Positions 9,334-19,911 are shown, counted from the first letter of the stretch. The stretch is 64,000 bases of DNA from Brevundimonas sp. SH203 (GCF_002157625.1 NZ_BDMM01000001.1:718081-782080), one strand, 5' to 3'. The notes: generated by a model from the letters alone, not told the origin. Translations and numbers: made by a program.

Positions 9334-9656
9334 CGGCGCATCCTCGATCGCCTGAAACGGCGGGCTTCACAGCAATACGACCGCCCGCCGCCGACGGATG
9401 CCTGCCCCTTGAATCCCGGCCCTGGAATGCCGACATCGGGCGTCTGCGCCGCAGCCTTTTCAGACGAAGTGCACACATTGCACTCTCTTTTTGTCGACCG
9501 TGATCGAGAGCATTCAGACGATTCAGACTCTGTTTTTCGCGACGGCCGTCTGAAAATCTCCGCGTCGGATCGCCGCCCCGACTTGCCCCCCGCCCGCCCC
9601 CGCGTTAGGCGTGGTCAACAGCCGATATTCACCAGGCAATGAAAAAAGGGAGAGCG
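9334..9656. promoter_or_regulatory. Divergent intergenic region with repeated TTCAGACG motif
   Basis: This 323-bp stretch without a gene separates the methyltransferase from scoA, so it should hold both promoters. TTCAGACG occurs at 9459-9466 and 9513-9520, TTCAGAC at 9522-9528, and the inverted form CGTCTGAA at 9547-9554. An inverted repeat GTGCA-N5-TGCAC lies at 9469-9483, followed by T-rich sequence. These could be regulator-binding sites; I cannot assign the regulator. The scoA ribosome-binding site GGGAGA lies just before 9657. Confidence 0.45.
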
Positions 9657-10397
9657 ATGGGAAAGATCTACGCTGACGTCACGTCCGCGCTTGAGGGGCT
9701 GACCTTCGACGGCATGACGGTCATGTCCGGCGGCTTCGGCCTGTGCGGCATTCCCGAGAACCTGATCGCCGCCCTGCGCGACAGCGGCGTCAAGGGACTG
9801 ACGGTCATCTCCAACAACGCCGGGGTCGACGGCTTCGGCCTGGGCCAACTGCTCGGCACCCGCCAGATCGCCAAGATGATCTCGTCCTATGTCGGCGAGA
9901 ACAAAGAGTTCGAACGCCAGTATCTGGCAGGCGAGCTGGAGCTTGAGTTCAATCCGCAAGGCACCCTGGCCGAGCGCATCCGCGCGGGCGGCGCGGGCAT
10001 CCCCGCCTTCTTCACCGCCACCGGCGTCGGCACCCTGGTCGCCGAGGGCAAGGAAGTCCGCAACTTCAACGGCCGCGACTATGTCATGGAGACGGGCCTG
10101 GTCGCCGACCTGTCCATCGTCAAGGCGTGGAAGGCCGACGAGCGCGGCAATCTGGTCTTCCGCAAGACCGCCCGTAACTTCAACCCGATGATGGCCACCG
10201 CCGGCAAGGTCACGGTCGTCGAGGTCGAGGAGATCGTCCCCGTCGGCTCCATCGACCCCGACCACATCCACACGCCGGGCGTCTATGTCGACCGCCTGGT
10301 CCAGACCGTGTCCGAGAAGCGCATCGAACAGCGCACCGTGCGTCAGAGGGAGCCGGGCTCAAGCAGCGAAGCGGTAGCCCAAGGGGGGAATGCATAA
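9657..10397 (+). CDS. scoA: 3-oxoacid (acetoacetate) CoA-transferase subunit A
   Basis: A 246-residue subunit transfers CoA between succinyl-CoA and acetoacetate, together with ScoB. The CoA-transferase family I signature appears as [15 protein letters not shown], followed by [28 protein letters not shown] and [12 protein letters not shown] chose the ATG at 9657 because GGGAGA lies immediately upstream; an earlier ATG at 9639 has no such site. The C-terminal tail (about 20 residues, [18 protein letters not shown]) extends beyond the usual fold. Its TAA overlaps the ATG of scoB (TAATG). Confidence 0.94.
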   Translation: MGKIYADVTSALEGLTFDGMTVMSGGFGLCGIPENLIAALRDSGVKGLTVISNNAGVDGFGLGQLLGTRQIAKMISSYVGENKEFERQYLAGELELEFNPQGTLAERIRAGGAGIPAFFTATGVGTLVAEGKEVRNFNGRDYVMETGLVADLSIVKAWKADERGNLVFRKTARNFNPMMATAGKVTVVEVEEIVPVGSIDPDHIHTPGVYVDRLVQTVSEKRIEQRTVRQREPGSSSEAVAQGGNA

Positions 10398-11053
10398 TGG
10401 CTCGTACTCGCGAACAACTGGCCGAACGCGCCGCCAAGGAGCTTCAGGACGGCTTCTACGTCAACCTGGGCATCGGCATCCCGACCCTGGTGGCCAACTA
10501 CATCCCCGACGGCATGACCGTGACCCTGCAGTCGGAAAACGGCATGCTGGGCATGGGCCCCTTCCCCTATGAGGGCGACGAGGACCCCGACCTGATCAAC
10601 GCCGGCAAACAGACGATCACCGAGATCCCCGAGTCGTCCTATTTCAGCAGCGCCGACAGCTTCGCCATGATCCGGGGCGGCCACATCAACCTGTCGATCC
10701 TGGGCGCGATGGAGGTGGCCCAGAACGGCGACATCGCCAACTGGATGATCCCCGGCAAGCTGGTGAAGGGAATGGGCGGCGCCATGGACCTGGTCGCGGG
10801 CGTCAAGCGCGTAGTGGTGGTCATGGAACACGCCAACAAACACGGCCAGTCCAAGGTGCTGAAAACCTGCACCCTTCCCCTGACCGGCACGGGCGTCGTC
10901 AGCCGCATCATCACCGACCTCGCCACCTTCGACGTCAAGCCGGACGGCGCCGGCCTTGAACTGATCGAACTCGCCGACGGCGTCACCCTGGACGAGGTCG
11001 CCGCCAAGACTGAAGCCGCCTATACGGTGGCGGCGGGCTTGCAGGCCGCCTGA
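10397..11053 (+). CDS. scoB: 3-oxoacid CoA-transferase subunit B
   Basis: A 218-residue catalytic subunit. The catalytic-glutamate motif of family I CoA-transferases appears as SENGMLGMGP, after GFYVNLGIGIPTLVANY. IRGGHINLSILGAMEV and CTLPLTGTGVVSRIITD are further conserved segments. With ScoA it forms the heteromeric enzyme used in ketone-body or polyhydroxybutyrate turnover. The start codon overlaps the scoA stop, so expression is coupled. Confidence 0.95.
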   Translation: MARTREQLAERAAKELQDGFYVNLGIGIPTLVANYIPDGMTVTLQSENGMLGMGPFPYEGDEDPDLINAGKQTITEIPESSYFSSADSFAMIRGGHINLSILGAMEVAQNGDIANWMIPGKLVKGMGGAMDLVAGVKRVVVVMEHANKHGQSKVLKTCTLPLTGTGVVSRIITDLATFDVKPDGAGLELIELADGVTLDEVAAKTEAAYTVAAGLQAA

Positions 11054-11080
11054 CGCTCTACGACCTGCACGACGCGCCCG

Positions 11081-11608
11081 TCAGTTCTCCACATGAGGCG
11101 GGCACGTCGGCACGGCGTCAGTCGACGTCTGCAGGCCAGCGACCACGATCTGGATGACGGGCTCGTTCCAATGCTCGTAGCTCGTCATCCACGAAGGCAC
11201 GGTGCAGACGGAGGTTTCAGCAGGTCCGCGCGCCTGTCCGCCCACATACGTCACGATGAAGCCGGAATACTTCAGCCCCTCGCCCTGGCTATTCTCGACC
11301 TTCAACAGCGATCCGACATCCTGACGCGCGTGCAGTCCGAACCTGATCGTTCCCGGCGCCGCCTCGTTCAGCGGGGCGCGCGAGCCTTCCGCAGGCGGCA
11401 GGACATCGCGAACCTCGATGCGGTCCACCTTGATCAGGTCATAGGTTCCATTTGCATTCCGACGCAGGGTCGCCCGTTCGCCGGCGGCGACGTTCAACGT
11501 GCCTTGAACAAAGCCGGAGCGTCGGCCCGAAAACTGCTGAGGGGTAGGCGGATACGCCGGCGGCGCGTCCTGCAGAAGAACCCCGGCCATCAATGCGGCT
11601 AAAAGCAT
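11081..11608 (-). CDS. Hypothetical secreted protein
   Basis: A 175-residue protein of unknown function. The N-terminus MLLAALMAGVLLQDAPPAYPP looks like a short signal peptide, so it is probably exported. Two cysteines lie in the C-terminal half (SVCTVPSW and PTCPPHVEN) and might form a disulfide. No domain is recognised. It is convergent with scoB and precedes a membrane-protein gene on the same strand, with a 74-bp gap that may contain its own promoter. Confidence 0.65.
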   Translation of the reverse strand: MLLAALMAGVLLQDAPPAYPPTPQQFSGRRSGFVQGTLNVAAGERATLRRNANGTYDLIKVDRIEVRDVLPPAEGSRAPLNEAAPGTIRFGLHARQDVGSLLKVENSQGEGLKYSGFIVTYVGGQARGPAETSVCTVPSWMTSYEHWNEPVIQIVVAGLQTSTDAVPTCPPHVEN

Positions 11609-11682
11609 AACGATCTCCAGTTGCGCGCCAGCTAGCCTTCATCCCCGCCGATCCGTCAAGGGTTGAAGACGCTGTCCTAGGA

Positions 11683-12459
11683 TTAGCCTTGAACGTCCAG
11701 CCGGCGATAGGCGGCGCCGGCGAAGGCCATCGTCAGCGGCGCCTGAAGACCCGTCAGCACGACGGCGCAGATCACCCAGCCCGACGTCCCCGACAGCAGC
11801 CCCGCGCCCCACAGCAGCACCAGCCCAATCTTGGGCGCCGACGTCACGATCAGGCCGACCAACAGGGGCCCGAAGGCGCCGCGGGCGAGGGTCATGCTTT
11901 GCAGCGACACCATCTGACCGCGCCCTATCGTCGCCGGGGCGAACAGGGACAGCCGCACGCTGAAGGCTGCGACGGCGAACAGGGCGAAGGCCGTCACCAG
12001 CGCCAGAAGCGCCAGCTTCCAGACCGGCCCGACCGCGCCCCACTGGCGCAGTTCGATGGCCCGGGCGTTCAGCTCGGCCATGCCGAAGACGGCCAGCAGC
12101 ACCAGGCCGACCACCGACAGGATCATGGCCAGAAAGACCGCGCACAACAGGCCCGCGCCCAGCAGCCGCAGCTCCGGCCGCCCGAACTGAAGCCCCGCCG
12201 GCCCCAGGCCCAGCCCGCGCGCCTGCGTCAGGTCGTCGGTGATCGCGATCCGCCCCAGCGCCCCGGCCAACGCCAGCGTCGCGATCAAGGCGAACGCCGC
12301 CCAGATCAGGCCGGTCGCGGCCGCCGCCAAGGGCTGCACGCTCCAGACCACGGCCGCCAGCAGGATCGCGCCCCAGGCCCCGCGCCACAGGCGAGGCAGG
12401 GCCGAACCCGCCGCCGACAGCGTCTCGCCCAGTCGCAAATTCCGCCGCCCGCTCAACAC
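11683..12459 (-). CDS. Polytopic membrane protein of unknown function
   Basis: This 258-residue protein has about six membrane segments, starting with GAILLAAVVWSVQPLAAAAT and ending with GWVICAVVLTGLQAPLTMAF. The pattern resembles uncharacterised caulobacterial membrane proteins (DUF-type) with no catalytic motif. It is divergent from trmFO; the 74 bp between them must contain both promoters. Confidence 0.7.
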   Translation of the reverse strand: MLSGRRNLRLGETLSAAGSALPRLWRGAWGAILLAAVVWSVQPLAAAATGLIWAAFALIATLALAGALGRIAITDDLTQARGLGLGPAGLQFGRPELRLLGAGLLCAVFLAMILSVVGLVLLAVFGMAELNARAIELRQWGAVGPVWKLALLALVTAFALFAVAAFSVRLSLFAPATIGRGQMVSLQSMTLARGAFGPLLVGLIVTSAPKIGLVLLWGAGLLSGTSGWVICAVVLTGLQAPLTMAFAGAAYRRLDVQG

Positions 12460-12533
12460 CCGCCCCCCGATTACCGGCGGCGGATATAGCAGGGGACCAT
12501 GACACCGCGCCAGCCAATGGCTAGAAGGCCGCG

Positions 12534-13931
12534 ATGACCGCTTCCCCTGTTTCCCCCTCCCCCATCCACGTCATCGGCGGCGGCCTGGCCGGCTCCGAAG
12601 CCGCCTGGCAGATCGCCCAGGCCGGCGTGCCCGTGATCCTGCACGAGATGCGCGGCGTCCCCGGCGTCAGGACCGACGCCCACCACACCGACGGTCTGGC
12701 CGAGTTGGTCTGCTCCAACTCCTTCCGGTCGGACGACTGGGAATACAATGCGGTGGGTCTGCTGCACGCCGAGATGCGGGCGCTGGATTCGATCATCATG
12801 GCCTGCGGCGACGCCCATCAGGTGCCGGCCGGCGGCGCCCTGGCCGTGGATCGCGAAGGCTTCTCCGCCGCCGTCACGGCCAAACTGGCGGCCCATCCGC
12901 TGGTCACGATCGTCCGCGAAGAGATCGCCGGCCTGCCGCCCGAGGAGTGGGACAATGTCATCGTCGCCACCGGTCCCCTGACCTCGCCCGCCCTGGCCGA
13001 GGCCATACTGAAGGCGACCGGCGAGGAGTCCCTGAGCTTCTTCGACGCCATCGCCCCCATCGTCCACGCGGACTCGATCGACTTCGACATCGCCTGGCGT
13101 CAGTCGCGCTATGACAAGGAAGGCCCCGGCGGAGACGCAGCCGCCTACGTCAACTGTCCGATGGACAAGGCCCAGTACGACACCTTCATCGACGCCCTGC
13201 TGAACGGGCCGAAAGCAGAGTTCAAGGACTGGGAGAACGTCCCCTATTTCGACGGCTGTCTGCCGATCGAGGTCATGGCCGAGCGGGGCCGCGAGACCCT
13301 GCGCCACGGCCCGATGAAGCCCGTCGGCCTGACCAATCCGCGCGATCCGGCGGTCAAGCCCCACGCCATCGTCCAGCTGCGTCAGGACAATGCCCTGGGC
13401 ACCCTGTTCAACCTGGTCGGCTTCCAGACCAAGCTGAAGCATGGGGCGCAGGCCGAGACCTTCCGCATGATCCCGGGGCTTCAGAACGCTCAGTTCGCGC
13501 GTCTGGGGGGCCTGCACCGCAACACCTATCTGAACAGCCCCCAGCTTCTGGACAAGCAGTTGCGCCTCAAGGCCCTGCCGCGCCTGCGTTTCGCCGGTCA
13601 GGTGACGGGGGTCGAGGGCTATGTCGAAAGCGCCTCCATGGGCCTGCTGACCGGCCGCCTCGCCGCCGCGCAAGCGCTGGGCCGCGACCTGTCCACCCCG
13701 CCGCCCGAGACGGCCATCGGCGCCCTGGTCGAACACATCACCGGCGGCCATCTGGAAGGCGCCAAGTTCCAGCCGATGAACATCAACTACGGCCTGCTGC
13801 CACCGTTGGAAGCCCCCAAGGTCGATGAGGACGGCAAGCGCATCCACCCCAAGGAACGCGGCCGCGCCAAGAAGCGGCTGATGAGCATCCGCGCGATGAA
13901 CAGCCTGAAGGCCTGGCGCGACGCGGGCTGA
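12534..13931 (+). CDS. trmFO: Methylenetetrahydrofolate--tRNA-(uracil-5-)-methyltransferase
   Basis: A 465-residue flavoprotein methylates U54 of tRNA to ribothymidine using methylenetetrahydrofolate as the carbon donor. The FAD-binding motif is [16 protein letters not shown]. The family motif [14 protein letters not shown] contains the conserved cysteine, and the C-terminal [18 protein letters not shown] is diagnostic. Length fits TrmFO (about 435-470). It stands alone between divergent and convergent neighbours. Confidence 0.96.
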   Translation: MTASPVSPSPIHVIGGGLAGSEAAWQIAQAGVPVILHEMRGVPGVRTDAHHTDGLAELVCSNSFRSDDWEYNAVGLLHAEMRALDSIIMACGDAHQVPAGGALAVDREGFSAAVTAKLAAHPLVTIVREEIAGLPPEEWDNVIVATGPLTSPALAEAILKATGEESLSFFDAIAPIVHADSIDFDIAWRQSRYDKEGPGGDAAAYVNCPMDKAQYDTFIDALLNGPKAEFKDWENVPYFDGCLPIEVMAERGRETLRHGPMKPVGLTNPRDPAVKPHAIVQLRQDNALGTLFNLVGFQTKLKHGAQAETFRMIPGLQNAQFARLGGLHRNTYLNSPQLLDKQLRLKALPRLRFAGQVTGVEGYVESASMGLLTGRLAAAQALGRDLSTPPPETAIGALVEHITGGHLEGAKFQPMNINYGLLPPLEAPKVDEDGKRIHPKERGRAKKRLMSIRAMNSLKAWRDAG

Positions 13932-13949
13932 CGATCCGGGCCGGGTCGC

Positions 13950-15155
13950 TCAGCGCAGCTTGGGCAGGCCCGGCCGGAAGCCCAGCGTCATCACGCCCAG
14001 CAGCACCACGCCGACGCCCATCAGAACCCAGGCCTGGGTCAGATCGGCCATGTGGTCGCGCAACAGGCCGGCGGCCAGCGGCGACAGGCTGGCGATGATG
14101 TAGCCCCCGCCCTGAACGAAGGCGAGCAGGTCGCCCGAGCGCGCGGGATCGTCGATCTGGTCCATCGCCAGGATCAGGCTGAGCGGGAAGATCGCCCCGA
14201 TCCCCAGGCCGAGGACCATCACCACCGGAACCGCCAGGCTGACCGGCGCGATCACCAGTCCCGCCAGACCCAGCAGGGCCAGAATCAGGGCCGCCAGGAT
14301 CGGTCCCCTACGATCCGGGAACCGGCCGATGGTCATCGACACCAGCAGACCGGCCATGACCTCGGCGCCGGTCATGCCGCTGAGTAGATAGCCGGCCATG
14401 GCCCTCGGCTCGCCCAGGTCGATGTAGAAGGGCGGCAACCAGGCCAGAACCAGCGTATAGGCCGACGTGCCCAGCCCCATGATCAGGATCAGCCGCCACG
14501 CCCGGCCCTGACGCCAGAACGGACGCTCCGGGTCCGTCGCCTCGACCACGGCGGCGCGGTTCGGCTCCTCCGCCGCCGGAGCGCGCGACGCCGCCAGCCA
14601 GATCAGGGCGGCGAGGAAGGCCGGAACGCTCCACAGCGCCAGCGTCCCCGCCCAGCCGACCGCATCGGCCAGACCCGCCGCCGTGGCCGCCGCGACGGCG
14701 GCGCCGCCCATGATGCCGGTGGTGTAGAGCGCCATGACCGTGCCGAACCGGGCGGGAAAGGCCCGTTTGATGACGACCGGCGCCAGCGCCTGAATCAAGG
14801 CGACGCCGACGCCGACCACCACCGCGCTGGCGATCAGCCCGGCCGTATCCGTCAGAAATGCCCGCGCCAGACAGGACCCGCCGATCAGCAGCGCCCCCAG
14901 CAGAACCCCGCGCCGCTCGCCCAGCCGCCGACGCAACGGCCGGATCGACAGGGCGCCCAGACCGATCATCAGGACCGGCAAGGTGGTCAGAAGGCTGGCG
15001 GCGGTGGAGCCCATGCCCGTCGCGCCCTCGATCAGGTCCAGCAGCGGCCCGACCGCCGCCATGGCCGGCCGCAAGTTCAGCGCCAGGGCGACGATGGCCG
15101 CCAGCAACAGCAGCGATGCGCCGCGCGTCGGCGCGACGTCGGATCGGGCGGTCAT
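13950..15155 (-). CDS. MFS transporter, CynX/NimT-like
   Basis: A 401-residue protein has about twelve transmembrane segments. LALNLRPAMAAVGPLLDLIE at the N-terminus is typical of the CynX/NimT (cyanate permease-like) MFS subfamily. I took the ATG at 15155; the longer open frame upstream covers the divergent marR gene and is a shadow. It is transcribed away from a MarR-type regulator, with two operator-like sites between, so it is probably repressed by that protein and induced by its ligand. Confidence 0.88.
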   Translation of the reverse strand: MTARSDVAPTRGASLLLLAAIVALALNLRPAMAAVGPLLDLIEGATGMGSTAASLLTTLPVLMIGLGALSIRPLRRRLGERRGVLLGALLIGGSCLARAFLTDTAGLIASAVVVGVGVALIQALAPVVIKRAFPARFGTVMALYTTGIMGGAAVAAATAAGLADAVGWAGTLALWSVPAFLAALIWLAASRAPAAEEPNRAAVVEATDPERPFWRQGRAWRLILIMGLGTSAYTLVLAWLPPFYIDLGEPRAMAGYLLSGMTGAEVMAGLLVSMTIGRFPDRRGPILAALILALLGLAGLVIAPVSLAVPVVMVLGLGIGAIFPLSLILAMDQIDDPARSGDLLAFVQGGGYIIASLSPLAAGLLRDHMADLTQAWVLMGVGVVLLGVMTLGFRPGLPKLR

Positions 15156-15186
15156 GGCGAGGACTCCGACTGAAAATCGCGCTAGT

Positions 15187-15218
15187 CTCTCGACTTCAAG
15201 TATCTCGATGTCAAGACA
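15187..15218. promoter_or_regulatory. Tandem MarR-type operators
   Basis: Two imperfect palindromes lie in tandem with a 16-bp period. The first is TCTCGACTTCAAGT (15187-15200) and the second is TATCTCGATGTCAAGACA (15201-15218). Both fit the TCTnGAnnTCnAG pattern of MarR-family operators. They occupy the 66-bp gap between the divergent marR and MFS genes and end 3 bp before the marR ATG, so occupancy should block expression of at least the regulator. Confidence 0.6.
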
Positions 15219-15221
15219 ACC

Positions 15222-15713
15222 ATGCCCGACAGAGCCTCTCGCGCCGCCGCCCAATGGGCCGTGCAACGCCCCGATCTGGATATGCTGCCGATGGAGGTTC
15301 TGGGCCGGCTGAACGAGGCGTCGCAACTGGTGATCCGCGAGCGTCAGACGCCGCTGTTCGCGCGCCATGGCTTGCAGCATGGCGAGTTCGATGTGCTGGC
15401 GACGCTGCGCCGGTCGGCGGCGCGCGAGGGTCTGACGCCGACGGCGCTGTTCGAGGCGACGATGATGTCGTCGGGCGGCATGACGGCGCGGATCGACCGG
15501 CTGGAAAAGGCGGGTCTGGTGGAGCGCCGTCCGCACCCCAGCGACCGCCGCGCGACGCTGGTCCGCCTGACGGACAAGGGTTTCGACCTGATCGATTCGA
15601 TCATGCCCAGCCATCAGGACACCGCGCGCGCGGCGCTCGCCGGCCTGTCGCTTGAGGAGCAGAAGACGCTGAACGCCTTGCTGGCGCGTCTGATCGCCGG
15701 CCTGAACGGCTAA
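15222..15713 (+). CDS. MarR family transcriptional regulator
   Basis: A 163-residue winged-helix regulator. The N-terminal dimerisation helices are followed by LTPTALFEATMMSSGGMTARIDRLEKAGL, the recognition-helix region, and by VERRPHPSDRRATLVRLT, the wing with the conserved DxR motif. It is divergent from the MFS transporter with operators overlapping its own promoter, so autorepression and control of the transporter are likely. The ligand is unknown. Confidence 0.92.
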   Translation: MPDRASRAAAQWAVQRPDLDMLPMEVLGRLNEASQLVIRERQTPLFARHGLQHGEFDVLATLRRSAAREGLTPTALFEATMMSSGGMTARIDRLEKAGLVERRPHPSDRRATLVRLTDKGFDLIDSIMPSHQDTARAALAGLSLEEQKTLNALLARLIAGLNG

Positions 15714-15715
15714 GG

Positions 15716-16348
15716 TCAGATGCGGCCGCGCAGCACGGCCCACAGCAGGCGCAGTCGCTTCAAAGGCTCCGGCCCATTCGGGTCGGTCAGGGCGGCATGG
15801 GCCACGGCGGGAAAGCCGACGGGCGGCAGGCGTTTCAGAGCGGCGTTGGCCTCAGCGCGCAGGGCCGCCGCCTCGGACGCCCGGCCGGTCTGCGTCAGCC
15901 CCCGGACACGACCCGCATCCGCGACGGCGGCGTCATGCCCCCTGCCCGCCAGCACCCGCGCCGCAACCTGCATCGGCCCGACGTAGAAGGCGTCGAGGTC
16001 GTGGGGTTCTTCGCGGACGCGGCCGATGTGCGCCTCGATCAAGGCGTCGAACGGCGCGCGCTCCAGCCCATGCCGGGCCACGAGGTCGGTCAGGGCCTCC
16101 AGAACCGGATGGCCCTTGCGGGGAAGGCCGGCGAACACCCCGTCCATCTGTTCCGCCCACCAGGTGTAGCGCATCTCGGCCAGCAGGGGCTGGGTGACGC
16201 GCGTCGGAATGGCCATCAGCTCGGCCTCGAAGGCGTAGAGCGCGATCAGATCGGCGCGCGCCTGCGTGTCCGACACAAGCCGGCTGGACAGCCAGCGGTC
16301 CAGGTCGGCGTCGCGGACCTGCCGATCCAGGGTCTCGGTTCGGGTCAC
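15716..16348 (-). CDS. Squalene/phytoene synthase-family protein
   Basis: This 210-residue protein resembles the trans-isoprenyl diphosphate synthase (head-to-head) fold in YAFEAELMAIPTRVTQPLLAEMRYTWWAEQMD. It is short and lacks the two aspartate-rich DXXXD motifs, so catalysis of prenyl condensation is doubtful. Related alphaproteobacterial proteins resemble the mitochondrial complex I assembly factor NDUFAF6. It lies 2 bp downstream of the polyprenyl diphosphate synthase gene and is probably cotranscribed. Confidence 0.8.
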   Translation of the reverse strand: MTRTETLDRQVRDADLDRWLSSRLVSDTQARADLIALYAFEAELMAIPTRVTQPLLAEMRYTWWAEQMDGVFAGLPRKGHPVLEALTDLVARHGLERAPFDALIEAHIGRVREEPHDLDAFYVGPMQVAARVLAGRGHDAAVADAGRVRGLTQTGRASEAAALRAEANAALKRLPPVGFPAVAHAALTDPNGPEPLKRLRLLWAVLRGRI

Positions 16349-16350
16349 GG

Positions 16351-17382
16351 TCAGGCCGCGCGCGACACCGCGAAATCGGCCAGGTCTTCCAGCGCCGCGC
16401 GCCAGTCGCCGGCGGGCAGGACCGACAGGGCGGCCTTGGCGGCGTCGGCGTATTCCCCGGCCAGATCAAGGGTCGCCCCGATGGCGCCGGAGCCGATCAC
16501 CAGTTCGCGCGCGCGGGCGAAATCCTCGGGCGTGCGTTCGCCCTTGGTCACGGTGCGCTCCCAGAAGGCGTCCTCGCGCCCCTTGGTGCGGGTCACGGCC
16601 AGCAAGAGCGGCAGGGTGGCCTTGCCCTCGTTGAAGTCGTCGCCCGCATTCTTGCCCAGGGCCTCGGCCGTCGCGCCGTAATCCAGGGCGTCGTCGGCCA
16701 GCTGGAAGGCGATGCCCAGGGCCATGCCGTAATCGCGCAACGCCTTGACCGCCGCCGCGGAGGCCGCCGCCCCCACCGCGCCCGCCTCGGCGGCGGCGGC
16801 GAACAGTTCGGCGGTCTTGGCCGAGATGATCTGCAGATAGGTGGCCTGATCCAGGTTCAGGTCGTGGGCGCGGGTCAGTTGCAGCACCTCGCCCTCGGAA
16901 ATGACCCGCGACGCCTCGGCCAGAATGCCCAGCGCCCGCATCGAATCGGTCTCGACCATCAGTTCGAAGGCGCGGGCGAACAGGAAGTCGCCGACCAGAA
17001 CGCTGGTGGGGGCGCCCCAGATCAGGTGGGCCGCGACCTTGCCGCGACGCAGTTCGGACGCATCGACGATGTCATCGTGCAGCAAGGTGGCGGTGTGGAT
17101 GAACTCGACCGCCGCAGCCAGCTTCTTGGGCGACGCGATGTCGTCGGCGGCGCCGGTCGCGCGGGCGGCGGCGACGGTCAACAGGGGCCGCAGGCGCTTG
17201 CCGCCGGCCGACACAAGATGTTCGGCCAGTTTGGGAATGATCGGCACATCGGACTGCATCCGATCCAGGATCAGGGCGTCCACGGCGGCCATGTCGCGCT
17301 CGGCCAGCCGGACAAGGGCGTTGACGTCTCCCTTGGGGCGGGGAGCGGCGGCGAGAGCGACTTCCAAGAGATACTCTTTCAC
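16351..17382 (-). CDS. Polyprenyl (octaprenyl/decaprenyl) diphosphate synthase
   Basis: A 343-residue head-to-tail prenyltransferase makes the ubiquinone side chain from farnesyl or geranyl precursors and isopentenyl diphosphate. The first aspartate-rich motif is LLHDDIVD near residues 100-107 and the second is LADDALD. GGKRLRPLL and GEVLQL are also conserved. I prefer the GTG at 17382 (VKEYLLEV). An in-frame ATG at 17451 would add 23 residues with no family similarity. It is divergent from the trmN6-like gene. Confidence 0.93.
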   Translation of the reverse strand: MKEYLLEVALAAAPRPKGDVNALVRLAERDMAAVDALILDRMQSDVPIIPKLAEHLVSAGGKRLRPLLTVAAARATGAADDIASPKKLAAAVEFIHTATLLHDDIVDASELRRGKVAAHLIWGAPTSVLVGDFLFARAFELMVETDSMRALGILAEASRVISEGEVLQLTRAHDLNLDQATYLQIISAKTAELFAAAAEAGAVGAAASAAAVKALRDYGMALGIAFQLADDALDYGATAEALGKNAGDDFNEGKATLPLLLAVTRTKGREDAFWERTVTKGERTPEDFARARELVIGSGAIGATLDLAGEYADAAKAALSVLPAGDWRAALEDLADFAVSRAA

Positions 17383-17488
17383 TGGCGCGGCGAACCGCGT
17401 CGAAGGATTTGGCGGCCGGTTCGACTTGCCCCGGCGCACTGCGGCGCACAATGATGTTCACCCCCTTGAGGGTCAAGGAGATTGAGGC

Positions 17489-18247
17489 TTGAACGCGGTC
17501 GAAACGACGCCGCCGCAGATCGTGGAGAACGGCCTGTTGAACGGACGGGTGCGGTTGCGCCAGCCCGCGCGCGGCTATCGCGCCGGAATGGACGCCGCCC
17601 TGCTGGCCGCCGCCGTTCACGCCGCGCCGGGCCAGACGGTGATCGAGGCCGGGTGCGGCGCGGGGGCGGTCCTGATGCAGATCGCGGCGCGGCGGCTGGG
17701 CGTCCGGCTGATCGGGATCGAACGCGATCCGGCCATGGCGGCCCTGGCGGTCGAGAACGCGGCGCTGAACGGGGTGGAGGCGACGACCACGATCCATCGG
17801 GGCGACGTGGCGGCGGGCTTTCGGGCGCTGAAGACGGCGCCGGGCGACTGGGCCGTGTCCAATCCGCCCTTCTTCGACGATGCGGGCGCGCTGCGCGTGC
17901 CGGCCGAGGGCAAGCGCGGGGCCTGGATGGCCGACGACGGGTTGAAGGCCTGGACCGATTTCCTGCTGAAGGCGGTGAAGGAAGGTGGGCGGATCGTGGT
18001 GATTCACCGCGCGGACCGGCTGGCGGACCTGCTGGCCCTGCTGGGCGACAAGGCGGGCTCGTTCGCCATCCGCCCCGTTCAGCCGTTCGCCGACGAGCCG
18101 GCCAAGCGGGTGCTGGTTCAGGCGATCAAGACCGGCCGGGCGCCGCTGCGCCTGTTGCCGCCCCTGGTGCTGCACGACCGCGAGGGAGGCAAGCACAGCC
18201 CCCAGGCCGAGGCGATCCTGCGCGGCGAGGCGGCCCTGGAATGGTGA
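17489..18247 (+). CDS. tRNA1(Val) A37 N6-methyltransferase-like enzyme
   Basis: A 252-residue SAM-dependent methyltransferase of the TrmN6/YfiC type. Motif I reads VIEAGCGAGAVLMQIA, and the adenine-N6 catalytic motif NPPF is present in AVSNPPFFDDAG. The N-terminal LNGRVRLRQPARGYRAGMDA is typical of this group. It starts at a TTG with AAGGAG about ten bases upstream. The enzyme would methylate adenine in a tRNA anticodon loop; the exact target is an inference. Confidence 0.87.
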   Translation: MNAVETTPPQIVENGLLNGRVRLRQPARGYRAGMDAALLAAAVHAAPGQTVIEAGCGAGAVLMQIAARRLGVRLIGIERDPAMAALAVENAALNGVEATTTIHRGDVAAGFRALKTAPGDWAVSNPPFFDDAGALRVPAEGKRGAWMADDGLKAWTDFLLKAVKEGGRIVVIHRADRLADLLALLGDKAGSFAIRPVQPFADEPAKRVLVQAIKTGRAPLRLLPPLVLHDREGGKHSPQAEAILRGEAALEW

Positions 18248-18279
18248 GCCGGGTGGTCATTCGCCGCCAGACGCCCTAA

Positions 18280-18798
18280 ATGCCGCCCTTCCCTTCCTTT
18301 CCACAGACAGAAAGACCGCCCGCCGTGCCCGCCGACCATTTGCCCGACGACCTCAAGGATGGCCTGATCGCCGTCGGGGAGGCCGCCCGCGAGTTGCAGG
18401 CGCCGTGGTGGATTTTCGGCGGGGCGGCCATGGCCCTTTACGGCCTGGACGAGATTCATGTGCCCGACATCGACGTGATGTGCGCCCCGCGCGACGCCCG
18501 CGCCTTGCTGGCGGCGCTGGACGGTCATGTGGTGGCCGATCCGGGCGAGGGCCTGTTCCGATCCGCCGTCTTCGGCCGCGCGCCGGACCAGCCGATCCTG
18601 GTCGAGGTGATGGCCGGGCTGGAGGTTCGCGACGGGGCGGACTGGACGCCGGCCGCCTTCGCCTCTCGCCGGCAGGTCTTCGTGGAGGATACGCCGCTGT
18701 TCGTGCCCGACGTGCGGGAGCATATCGCCCTTTACCGCCTGTTCGGCCGCCCCAAGGATCTGGCGCGCGTCGAGCAGCTTGAACGACTGATCGCCTGA
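18280..18798 (+). CDS. Nucleotidyltransferase-fold protein
   Basis: This 172-residue protein has a minimal nucleotidyltransferase signature, FGGAAMALYG followed by PDIDVM, where the two aspartates would bind metal. The rest resembles nucleotidyltransferase-like proteins of unknown function. A GTG at 18325 could be the true start, because the first 15 residues are proline-rich and unlike the family. Its stop abuts the tgt ATG, so the two are cotranscribed. Substrate unknown. Confidence 0.72.
   Translation: MPPFPSFPQTERPPAVPADHLPDDLKDGLIAVGEAARELQAPWWIFGGAAMALYGLDEIHVPDIDVMCAPRDARALLAALDGHVVADPGEGLFRSAVFGRAPDQPILVEVMAGLEVRDGADWTPAAFASRRQVFVEDTPLFVPDVREHIALYRLFGRPKDLARVEQLERLIA

Positions 18799-19911
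<1,113 letters not shown>

Noticed and set aside
9545..9554. GCCGTCTGAA, identical to the Neisseria DNA uptake sequence
   Set aside because: A single copy in an unrelated high-GC alphaproteobacterium. It is better explained as one of the local TTCAGACG repeats in inverse orientation.
8290..9642. A 450-residue plus-strand frame over the CFA-like gene and intergenic region
   Set aside because: Shadow of the minus-strand methyltransferase; no recognisable domain and no ribosome-binding site.
12471..13847. A 458-residue minus-strand frame opposite trmFO
   Set aside because: The plus strand encodes a full, motif-complete TrmFO; the antisense product is low-complexity.
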